A stretch of DNA of 6,616 nucleotides from Candidatus Cellulosilyticum pullistercoris (GTDB lineage Bacteria > Bacillota > Clostridia > Lachnospirales > Cellulosilyticaceae), in the NCBI GenBank assembly GCA_018883705.1, contig JAHLFQ010000167.1, positions 1-6,616 of the forward strand. Reading direction: 5' to 3'. Position 1 is the first letter of the stretch. Every line of letters begins with the position of its first letter. The notes under the pieces were generated by a model. That model ran no database searches, was not told where the DNA came from, and saw only the letters and a list, made by a program, of their open reading frames with translations. Of this stretch, positions 1 to 6,254 are shown one piece after another. A program made the translations under genes and the position numbers.

Positions 1-1416
1 CAAATTAAAGGAAAGAGCTTTGAACGCTTAGGACATTGGACACCTCATGTTTCATCTATTACATCTGATAAAGATTATAATGAACATGTATATTTCTATA
101 AACCTATTCGTATGGCACTCTATACTTTTCAAGGAGCACCTGTTATTGTACGTAATTATAAGTATGAAGGATTAGATGAGAAGAGTTATTTTAAATTAGA
201 AAAAGATGAGAATGAGTATGTTCTTGGAATTAAGCAAATAGATTTAAAGCTTTATAAAACAGGGATTGGCTTACTAAGTTTTAGACTAACCAATCATAAC
301 TATAAAAGTATTGAAGCAATTGAAGCGATTAATAGCTTTGGACAATGTGTTTATCCACCTGTTTTACCTATAAAAAGGGCCAGAGCAGCTGGTATGCCCA
401 GTCGTGTAGAAATTTATCTTAATAAGGAAAATCATATAGTAGAAACCTTTGAGGATAGGCCATATGATGAAAGTCTAACGATTAGTGTATTAATCATGTC
501 AGTTTTAGGGAAGCCATTTACATGTAAAGCAGATCATACACATAGTGATGAAATCCTCATTGAGCCTATTCTAGGTAATCAAATGTTTTGTTGCTGTATG
601 TACTATGAGGCAAACCTTGTAAAAGCACTTTATGAAGAAACACGATCTTTAAAGGAAATTACTTGTTTAATGAGTATTAATAAAAGAAATAATGCATTAG
701 AGGAAATTGAGAAGCTATCGAGGCAAGATGAAAATACCTATTTAAAGTGTAAGGAGCATCTCTACGGCATTAACCGTTTTATGCTTTTATGTATTACCAC
801 GGAACAAGTACATGATAAGCTATATGATCAGTTGGTCAAATTAGTACTCATGCAGCGTGCCACACTATTAAATCTTTCGTATGAACTGGCTCGTATTTCG
901 ACCTTGCCTAAATGTGAACTTTCCTCGGCTATTGCAAGTATCTACGAAATTTACATCCAATTTATTAATCAGCTTTATTTTAAAGAAGTTACAGAGGATT
1001 CAGAAGGGGCTTATATCTATGAGCAGCTTTCTAAGGCCTTTAAAATAGAAGAAGAATTAAATCAGCTCAATTTTGAAATAGATGAAGTACATGAATATGC
1101 AACTCTAGTGGAGCAATCTGCTTCTAATGTAAAAGTACAACTTTTAACCATTATCGGTGCGGCGTTAGTAATTCCTAGCTTCGTAACAGGTTTTTTCGGT
1201 ATGAATATCTTTCAAAAAGAGGCACTACGTTGGTGGGATAATAGAGTGGTGATATTATGGCTTAATAGCTATGTAGTGCTTCCAATTCTAGTAGTTGTTG
1301 CATTTTGTACATGGACAAGAAGACGTAATACGAAGTCTCTTTTAATTAAGGTCATTTTAGGCGTATTACTACTTATAAGTGTAAGTTTTACCTTTAAATA
1401 TGGTTGTGGCCTATAA
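1..1416 (+). CDS. CorA-like divalent-cation (Mg2+) transporter, 5' end missing
   Basis: The reading frame is open from base 1, so the ATG at 112 is probably internal and the gene starts before the window; 471 residues are visible. The CorA family forms pentameric inner-membrane channels for Mg2+ and sometimes Co2+, Ni2+ or Zn2+. The diagnostic GMN motif is present as FFGMN (G at residue 400, counted from base 1). It ends a hydrophobic helix (about 379-399) that follows a long charged helical stretch like the CorA stalk. A short outer loop with E407 and two Trp follows, in the place of the family's MPEL loop, then a second membrane helix (about 416-439) and the basic RRR cluster. Oddly, a third hydrophobic segment (about 446-466) comes after the basic cluster, whereas classical CorA stops there. 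The N-terminal part is divergent and includes HTH (179-181) and three consecutive Cys (197-199). Family membership is fairly sure; the ion is not. A bidirectional terminator follows. Confidence 0.8.
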   Translation, partial: QIKGKSFERLGHWTPHVSSITSDKDYNEHVYFYKPIRMALYTFQGAPVIVRNYKYEGLDEKSYFKLEKDENEYVLGIKQIDLKLYKTGIGLLSFRLTNHNYKSIEAIEAINSFGQCVYPPVLPIKRARAAGMPSRVEIYLNKENHIVETFEDRPYDESLTISVLIMSVLGKPFTCKADHTHSDEILIEPILGNQMFCCCMYYEANLVKALYEETRSLKEITCLMSINKRNNALEEIEKLSRQDENTYLKCKEHLYGINRFMLLCITTEQVHDKLYDQLVKLVLMQRATLLNLSYELARISTLPKCELSSAIASIYEIYIQFINQLYFKEVTEDSEGAYIYEQLSKAFKIEEELNQLNFEIDEVHEYATLVEQSASNVKVQLLTIIGAALVIPSFVTGFFGMNIFQKEALRWWDNRVVILWLNSYVVLPILVVVAFCTWTRRRNTKSLLIKVILGVLLLISVSFTFKYGCGL

Positions 1417-1472
1417 TTTATAGATGAGCTAAAGCTATTAAGTAAGTTATTATAATAATTTAGACATAAAAG

Positions 1473-1513
1473 AAACCGAGTAACGATTCAAGGAGAATGG
1501 TTACTCGGTTTTT
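1473..1513. terminator. Bidirectional intrinsic terminator between convergent genes
   Basis: A perfect 12-bp stem pairs 1473-1484 with 1500-1511. After a G/G mismatch, four more pairs form (1486-1489 with 1495-1498) around a 5-base loop. On the + strand the stem runs into five T (1509-1513). On the - strand it is followed by TTTCTTTT, the complement of bases 1468-1475. It lies 56 bases after the CorA-like stop and 42 bases after the ade stop on the opposite strand, so it can end both transcripts. Confidence 0.88.
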
Positions 1514-1553
1514 AGGTTGGTAAATAAATATTTTCTTATTTTTAATAGATTAT

Positions 1554-3356
1554 TTATGCTTCTATATATAATGAAATAGGTTCGAACGTATTGGTATCGA
1601 TAAGACCTTTATTGGTAAGTCTAAGCTCTGGGATAACAGCTAGTGATAATAATGCCATTGTCATAAAAGGAGAAGCAATAGGGCAGCCAATTGTTTTCCA
1701 TGCCTCATCAATTTCAGCCACACGTTTGGCTACGATTTCTATTGGATCTTCTGACATAAGACCTGCAACTGGAAGCGGATTAAGAGCAAGTACAACACCA
1801 TTTTGTACCACAACCTGGCCTCCGCCACACTCGATTAAGGTATTAGCAGCAAGAGCCATATCTTCATCATTAGTTCCTAAGATACAGAGATTATGTGCAT
1901 CATGAGCAACTGTAGAAGCAACTGCGCCTGAAGTAAGTTTGAATCCTTTAACAAAACCTTTTCCCATTGTTTGCAAACCAGAATGACGGTCAATAACTGC
2001 TAATTTTAAGATATCTTGCGATAAATCGCTTGAGAGTGTGCCAGACTTAATCGGCAAAATGGCTTCTCGGTGATGGGTCGTAGCAATAGTTTCAATAATC
2101 TCAATAAGATGAATGCCAATCGTTTCTTTGTTATAGCCTTCAGGAATAGGGATGATAAAATCCTCTGGTTTAAGAGTTTCGTGAATGGCCATGGTTTGTT
2201 TAGCAGAATCAGGATAAGAGGAAGTATACAGCTCGCAAAGCATCTTACCATCTTTAGCAACACATTCACCGTTAATAAGCGTCATAGCTACTTTGATAGT
2301 ATCTAAATCTTCGAGTAAAACAATGTCCGCCCATTTACCAGGAGAAACGCTTCCTAAGTCGCGATCAATTGAAAAACACTGAGCCGTATTAAGTGTAGCC
2401 ATCTGAATGGCGGTGATAGGAGGGATTCCTTCTTCTATAGCACGTCTAATGATATGATCCATATGTCCTTGAGTGATTAAATGATCAGGATGTGTATCAT
2501 CACTAACTAAACAAGCAAATCGGCTATCAATAGATGTTGTCGTTAATGCTTTTGCAATTTCTTTTACATCACACCAAGCAGAACCTTCACGCACTTGAAC
2601 ATACATACCTAGGCGCATTTTTGCAAGGGCATCCTCCATACGAACTGTTTCATGACAGCAACGGGCACCAGAAGCAATATAAGCATTAAGGCCAGCGCCA
2701 CCTGCATCGGGAGCTGGATAGTGACCTGTAATAATTTTATCACGATCTAAAGTAGCTTTTAAAATATTGTGTACACTACTATCAGCATTTAAAACACCTG
2801 GATAATTCATCATTTCACCAAGTCCAATAATTGTATCTTGCTTTAAGCCTGCTGCAATATCTCTTAATGAAAGCTGGGCCCCTGTTGTTTCAAAATCAGC
2901 AGTTGCAGGTACACAGCTCGGCATAGTGGTATAGACGTTAAGTGGGATTTCTTTGCCTTCTTGGATCATCATCCCAATACCTTCAAGACCAAGTACGTTA
3001 GCAATTTCATGTGGATCCATTATAATAGCTGTTGTTCCATGAGTCATAACAGCTTTTGCATATTCTTTGACAGTCACCATACTACTTTCTACATGGATAT
3101 GACCATCAATAAAGCCTGGTGCAATATATAAACCATTTGCATCAATGACTTTAGTAGCTTCACCAATGGTATGACTGGCATCACCTACTAAAGCGATACG
3201 CCCATGTGAAATAGCAACATCTACGTGGGGAAGAAGTTCACCTGTATTGACGTTAACAAGTGTTCCGTTTTGGATAACAAGGTCGGCTTTTTCCTTTCCG
3301 CTAGCTACTAATACCAATTGTTTTGTCACCTCTGAAAGTCTGTATCTTTTTTTCAT
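1554..3356 (-). CDS. ade: Adenine deaminase
   Basis: The enzyme hydrolyses adenine to hypoxanthine and ammonia in the cytoplasm, for purine salvage and nitrogen release. The 600-residue protein is close to the usual length of the family (Bacillus AdeC is slightly shorter). It is an amidohydrolase-superfamily metal enzyme. The N-terminal motif GFIDGHIHVESS carries metal ligands H86 and H88. MDPHE follows near 113-117, then GLGEMM (E181), GHYP (H212), CCHE (H235) and SDDTHP (D286, D287). The C-terminal domain has the AHDAHN and GTNDEDM signatures and the late PELRLT motif. GHYPAPDAG and CCHE replace the GHAPGLSG and DHE of the better-known AdeC type, so this looks like a second adenine-deaminase subfamily; activity on adenine itself is inferred. 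The ATG at 3356 is supported by AGGGAGG (3362-3368) with a 5-base spacer. pepF lies 77 bases upstream on the same strand, and ade has its own promoter in that gap. No frameshift or missing ligand is apparent. Confidence 0.93.
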   Translation of the reverse strand: MKKRYRLSEVTKQLVLVASGKEKADLVIQNGTLVNVNTGELLPHVDVAISHGRIALVGDASHTIGEATKVIDANGLYIAPGFIDGHIHVESSMVTVKEYAKAVMTHGTTAIIMDPHEIANVLGLEGIGMMIQEGKEIPLNVYTTMPSCVPATADFETTGAQLSLRDIAAGLKQDTIIGLGEMMNYPGVLNADSSVHNILKATLDRDKIITGHYPAPDAGGAGLNAYIASGARCCHETVRMEDALAKMRLGMYVQVREGSAWCDVKEIAKALTTTSIDSRFACLVSDDTHPDHLITQGHMDHIIRRAIEEGIPPITAIQMATLNTAQCFSIDRDLGSVSPGKWADIVLLEDLDTIKVAMTLINGECVAKDGKMLCELYTSSYPDSAKQTMAIHETLKPEDFIIPIPEGYNKETIGIHLIEIIETIATTHHREAILPIKSGTLSSDLSQDILKLAVIDRHSGLQTMGKGFVKGFKLTSGAVASTVAHDAHNLCILGTNDEDMALAANTLIECGGGQVVVQNGVVLALNPLPVAGLMSEDPIEIVAKRVAEIDEAWKTIGCPIASPFMTMALLSLAVIPELRLTNKGLIDTNTFEPISLYIEA

Positions 3357-3361
3357 GTTAG

Positions 3362-3368
3362 CCTCCCT
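3362..3368 (-). promoter_or_regulatory. Ribosome binding site of ade
   Basis: On the - strand this reads AGGGAGG, five bases before the ATG at 3356. It supports that ATG as the true start of adenine deaminase. Confidence 0.85.
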
Positions 3369-3386
3369 TAAAAAGTTATTTCAAAT

Positions 3387-3415
3387 ATCATATCACCCCG
3401 ACTTTAGAATATCAA
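3387..3415 (-). promoter_or_regulatory. Sigma-A-type promoter for ade
   Basis: On the - strand TTGATA (3410-3415) and TATGAT (3387-3392) are separated by exactly 17 bases; each hexamer matches consensus at five of six positions. Transcription would begin about 3380, giving a leader of roughly 20-25 bases that contains the ade ribosome binding site. It lies in the pepF-ade gap, so ade can be expressed without pepF. The leader is too short for a purine riboswitch. Confidence 0.75.
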
Positions 3416-3424
3416 TCCTTTATT

Positions 3425-3449
3425 TTTGATTTTCTAAATTTGATTTTCT
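3425..3449. repeat. Tandem 14-base duplication across the pepF stop codon
   Basis: The 11-base word TTTGATTTTCT occurs at 3425-3435 and again at 3439-3449, offset by 14 bases. On the coding (-) strand the first copy encodes the last residues (ENQ) and the TAG stop lies at the junction with the second. It looks like a small slippage duplication in AT-rich DNA and probably has no function. Confidence 0.6.
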
Positions 3450-5236
3450 TTAAATTGAATAATAAGTGAATTGAATAAATTAAGAGCTTTTTCAATTGGT
3501 TCTTGACTACTCATATCCACACCTGCTATTTTGAGTAACTCAATAGGATCTGCAGAGGAGCCACCACTTAAAAAGCGAATATAATCTTCTACAGCAGAAG
3601 GATCACCACTTAAGAGACGTTCAGATAAAGCAATAGCTGCCGAATAGCCTGTTGCATATTGGTACACATAAAATGGCGTATAGAAATGAGGGATACGAGA
3701 CCATTCCATAGCAATGATTTCATCGACTTCTACAGCAGGACCATGATACTTTTTAACTAAAGCTAAATATTCACGGGATAAATAATCGCTAGTTAAGGTT
3801 TCACCATTTTGATGTGCAAGATGCATGTTGTGTTCAAATTCTGCAAACATAGTTTGGCGATAAAGAGTACTCTTAAATTGGTCCATAAAGTAGTTGATAA
3901 GATATTGTTTTTCAATGGGGTCTGAGGTTTCCTTGAGTAAGTATTGCATGAGGAGTGCCTCGTTAACAGTTGATGCCACTTCTGCAACAAAGATGCAATA
4001 ATCACCATAAATGGATGCTTGTGTTTTATGAGAATAATAAGTATGCATAGCATGGCCCATTTCATGCGCTAAGGTAAACATACTATTAATGTTAGGTGTA
4101 TGATTTAAGAGAATATAGGGATGAGGTGCACCATAAGTTCCCCAGGAATAAGCTCCACTTCGTTTACCTTCATTTTCGTATTTATCAATCCAGCCTTCGG
4201 TGAATGCGGACTTAACAATATGAATATAATCTTCTCCAAGAGGAGCAAGTGCCTTGAGTACAGTTTGCTTAGCTTCGTCAAAAGAAATTTTTTTCTCGAA
4301 GTCTTTGACCATTGGAACAAAAAGGTCGTACATATGAAGGGTTTCTAAACCTAATGTTTCCTTACGAAGCTGCATATAGTCATGAAGGATATGAAGATGT
4401 GCATTGACCGTATCAACTAGATTACTATAAACCGTTGTAGGAATATTATTTTCGGATAAAGCCATCTCTAGAGGAGAATTAAAGTGTCTTACCTTAGAGA
4501 AGAGACCATACTGCTTAATATTACCTGCAAAGAGGCTGGCAAGTGTATTTTTGAATCCGGAATAAGTATTATATAAGGCATCAAAGGCCAAATGACGCAC
4601 TTCACGATGACTGCTTTCCATAAAAGGGATGTAAGTAGCATGAGTGAGTTGTACTTTTTCATCTTGTTCATTAGTGATGAGCGGAAATTTAAGGTCCACA
4701 TTATTTAGCATAGAAAAAGTATTTTGAGCAGTGCCAGCTACATCACTTACTTCAGCTAAGAGTGCTTCAGTAGCAGGATCTAGAATGTGAGTCTTTTGGC
4801 GAAGGAGCTCATCAAAGTAGCGTTTATAGTGCTTAAGCTCAGGTGTCTTTTCGTAAAACAGATTAAGCTGGTCTAAGGTAAGACTACTAAGTTCTGGCTG
4901 ACTGAAAGCAAGAGCACTGCTTGCTTTGACATGAAGCACTTCAGATTTTTGTGCCAGGTCTTGATAGAAACTATTGTTGCCATTTTCATGAAGACGCATA
5001 TGTGCATAAACATAAAGTTTATTAGCATCAACCCAAAACTGATCTTGCATTTTCATAAACTCTAAAAGGCATGTACTACTTTGTGTTAATTGATTTTCGT
5101 ATGGTTTAAAGTTAGAGATAGACCTTGTAGTATGTTCTAGACAAGTTTTAAAGGCATCATCCGTTGGAAAAATATCTTCTAAACGCCATTGATCTTCTTT
5201 TCTAACTTCTTCACGTTTTGGTAGTATTTGATTCAT
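3434..5236 (-). CDS. pepF: Oligoendopeptidase F (M3 family zinc peptidase)
   Basis: PepF is a cytoplasmic zinc endopeptidase that cuts short peptides (about 7-17 residues in characterised lactococcal enzymes), after uptake or during protein turnover. The 600-residue length is typical. The zinc site HEMGH is at 391-395 (H391 and H395 ligands, E392 catalytic). The third ligand, E419, lies in FVAEVAS, as in the M3 family. The substrate-binding region HFYTPFYVYQYATG begins at H517. The N-terminal half is the usual helical PepF N-terminal domain, and no signal peptide is visible, which fits a cytoplasmic enzyme. The ATG at 5236 is preceded by AAAGGAGT (5246-5253) at a 9-base spacing. The gene diverges from the M55 peptidase gene and is followed on its own strand by ade with no terminator between them. 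A small tandem duplication spans its stop codon. All key residues are present, so it should be active. Confidence 0.95.
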   Translation of the reverse strand: MNQILPKREEVRKEDQWRLEDIFPTDDAFKTCLEHTTRSISNFKPYENQLTQSSTCLLEFMKMQDQFWVDANKLYVYAHMRLHENGNNSFYQDLAQKSEVLHVKASSALAFSQPELSSLTLDQLNLFYEKTPELKHYKRYFDELLRQKTHILDPATEALLAEVSDVAGTAQNTFSMLNNVDLKFPLITNEQDEKVQLTHATYIPFMESSHREVRHLAFDALYNTYSGFKNTLASLFAGNIKQYGLFSKVRHFNSPLEMALSENNIPTTVYSNLVDTVNAHLHILHDYMQLRKETLGLETLHMYDLFVPMVKDFEKKISFDEAKQTVLKALAPLGEDYIHIVKSAFTEGWIDKYENEGKRSGAYSWGTYGAPHPYILLNHTPNINSMFTLAHEMGHAMHTYYSHKTQASIYGDYCIFVAEVASTVNEALLMQYLLKETSDPIEKQYLINYFMDQFKSTLYRQTMFAEFEHNMHLAHQNGETLTSDYLSREYLALVKKYHGPAVEVDEIIAMEWSRIPHFYTPFYVYQYATGYSAAIALSERLLSGDPSAVEDYIRFLSGGSSADPIELLKIAGVDMSSQEPIEKALNLFNSLIIQFKENQI

Positions 5237-5245
5237 TGTTATAAG

Positions 5246-5253
5246 ACTCCTTT
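5246..5253 (-). promoter_or_regulatory. Ribosome binding site of pepF
   Basis: On the - strand this reads AAAGGAGT, nine bases before the ATG at 5236. It fixes that ATG as the start of PepF. Confidence 0.8.
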
Positions 5254-5291
5254 AAATAAGAATTTTAATTAAAATATATGATAGGCTACAT

Positions 5292-5320
5292 ATGATATGA
5301 GAATGAAAAGGATTGGTTAA
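5292..5320 (-). promoter_or_regulatory. Possible promoter for pepF
   Basis: On the - strand TTAACC (5315-5320) and TATCAT (5292-5297) are 17 bases apart. The -10 matches consensus at five of six positions and the -35 at four of six. The leader would be about 48 bases. This is the best-spaced pair I find before pepF, but the region is so AT-rich that other assignments are possible. Confidence 0.4.
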
Positions 5321-5327
5321 ATAAGCC

Positions 5328-5358
5328 ATTTTTAGTATACTCAATTTATACTAAAAAT
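5328..5358. repeat. Perfect inverted repeat between divergent promoters (candidate operator)
   Basis: Arms 5328-5339 and 5347-5358 are 12-base perfect reverse complements (core TTTTTAGTATA ... TATACTAAAAA) around a 7-base spacer. The repeat sits between the proposed pepF promoter and the M55-gene promoter, 23 bases before the latter's -35. The position fits a regulator-binding site serving one or both genes. I do not recognise the regulator. It is unlikely to be a terminator because no transcript is expected to end there. Confidence 0.55.
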
Positions 5359-5381
5359 AATAAGGTTATTGAAATATATTT

Positions 5382-5410
5382 TTGATATTTTTGAAGAGTT
5401 TTGCTATACT
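5382..5410 (+). promoter_or_regulatory. Sigma-A-type extended -10 promoter for the M55 peptidase gene
   Basis: TTGATA (5382-5387) and TATACT (5405-5410) are 17 bases apart, and a TG one base before the -10 gives an extended -10 element. Transcription would start near 5417, about 28 bases before the ATG at 5445. The promoter shows that the in-frame TTG at 5382 cannot be the start codon on this transcript. Confidence 0.8.
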
Positions 5411-5432
5411 TTTAAAGAGAAAGAAGAAGTTG

Positions 5433-5438
5433 AGGAGG
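5433..5438 (+). promoter_or_regulatory. Ribosome binding site deciding the M55 gene start
   Basis: AGGAGG lies six bases before the ATG at 5445, an ideal spacing. It selects this ATG over the upstream in-frame TTG at 5382, which has no comparable site. Confidence 0.88.
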
Positions 5439-5444
5439 GTGAGG

Positions 5445-6242
5445 ATGCGAGTATATATAAGTGCAGACTTAGAAGGCGTAGCAGGTGTTTCAAAATGGGA
5501 TGAAACAATAAAGGGGAAACAGGATTACGAAAGATATCGTGAACAAATGACAAGGGAAGTAGCAGCGGCTTGTGAAGGAGCTATGGAAGCAGGTGCAGAT
5601 TATATTTTGGTAAAAGATGCTCATGATGATGGAAAAAATTTAATTCATAGCATGTTGCCCCAAAATGTAAAAATTATTTCTGGCTGGAGTAATCATCCCT
5701 ATAATATGGTAGAAGGATTAGATGAAAGCTTTAATGCAGCCATATTCATAGGCTATCATAGTGGAGCTGGCTCAAATGGAAGCCCTCTAGCACATACATT
5801 ATTTCCTGATAAAATTAAAAATATCGTCATTAATGGACAAGATGCAGATGAATTTTTAATTCATGCGTATGCTTGTTATATGATAGGGGTACCTGTTGTT
5901 GCAGTATCAGGAGATGGGGATTTGATGCGTCAAATTAGAAAATTTTCACCACAAATAAAAACAGTTGCAGTACAAGAAGGTTTCGGTGGAGCGATTGTTA
6001 GTATTCATCCTGATTTAGCAGTAGACCGTATTAGAAGAGGTGTCAAAAAGAGTTTAGAAAATCTTGAAGCGTATCATTTCGAACAACCAGAAGAATATGA
6101 AATGCTTATTGAATTTAAAAATCATGCAGATGCCTATAAGTTCTCATTTTATCCTAATGCAGAGCAAGTTAGTGAATATACCATTCGCTATGCATCCAAT
6201 AATTATATGGATTTGCTGATTTTATTATTATTCTTATCGTAG
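5445..6242 (+). CDS. M55 family metallo-aminopeptidase (DppA-like D-aminopeptidase)
   Basis: This 265-residue protein starts MRVYISADLEG, which is characteristic of peptidase family M55. The type member, Bacillus DppA, is a cytoplasmic zinc D-aminopeptidase acting on D-Ala dipeptides and related peptides, and is of similar length. The expected metal ligands are present: D8, E10, H60 (in KDAHDDG), H105 (in GYHSG) and E136 (in NGQDADEF). H117 in LAHT fits the catalytic-site His of DppA. ISGWSNHPYNM and GVPVVAVSGD are further family motifs, and the hydrophobic C-terminus (MDLLILLLFL) is normal for the family, not a membrane anchor. The frame can be read from a TTG at 5382, adding 21 basic residues, but that stretch overlaps the promoter. 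ATG 5445 has AGGAGG and begins exactly where family homology begins. The gene is divergent from pepF and probably co-transcribed with the downstream phosphatase gene. The substrate (D- or L-peptides) cannot be fixed from sequence. Confidence 0.9.
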   Translation: MRVYISADLEGVAGVSKWDETIKGKQDYERYREQMTREVAAACEGAMEAGADYILVKDAHDDGKNLIHSMLPQNVKIISGWSNHPYNMVEGLDESFNAAIFIGYHSGAGSNGSPLAHTLFPDKIKNIVINGQDADEFLIHAYACYMIGVPVVAVSGDGDLMRQIRKFSPQIKTVAVQEGFGGAIVSIHPDLAVDRIRRGVKKSLENLEAYHFEQPEEYEMLIEFKNHADAYKFSFYPNAEQVSEYTIRYASNNYMDLLILLLFLS

Positions 6243-6254
6243 GAATAAAGACGT

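Noticed and set aside
112..114. ATG at 112 as the start of the CorA-like gene
   Set aside because: The frame is open back to base 1 and no good Shine-Dalgarno sequence precedes this ATG, so the gene most likely begins outside the window.
1591..1905. Open frame on the + strand within ade
   Set aside because: It is antisense to a well-supported adenine deaminase gene, and the translation shows no recognisable motif.
3357..3433. Purine riboswitch before ade
   Set aside because: The gap is only 77 bases, the promoter within it leaves a leader of about 20-25 bases, and the conserved purine-aptamer core is absent.
3793..4701. Several 70-90 residue open frames on both strands inside pepF
   Set aside because: They overlap a complete PepF with all catalytic residues and have no recognisable motif of their own.
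5313..5341. A second + strand promoter, TTGGTT-N17-TATACT, overlapping the inverted repeat
   Set aside because: The -35 matches at only three positions, and a much better promoter with ideal leader length lies at 5382-5410.
5328..5358. Inverted repeat as an intrinsic terminator
   Set aside because: It lies between divergent genes, where no transcript should end, and the stem is almost entirely A-T pairs.
6174..6239. Hydrophobic C-terminus of the M55 protein as a membrane anchor
   Set aside because: A hydrophobic leucine-rich end is usual in M55 peptidases and is part of the folded domain.
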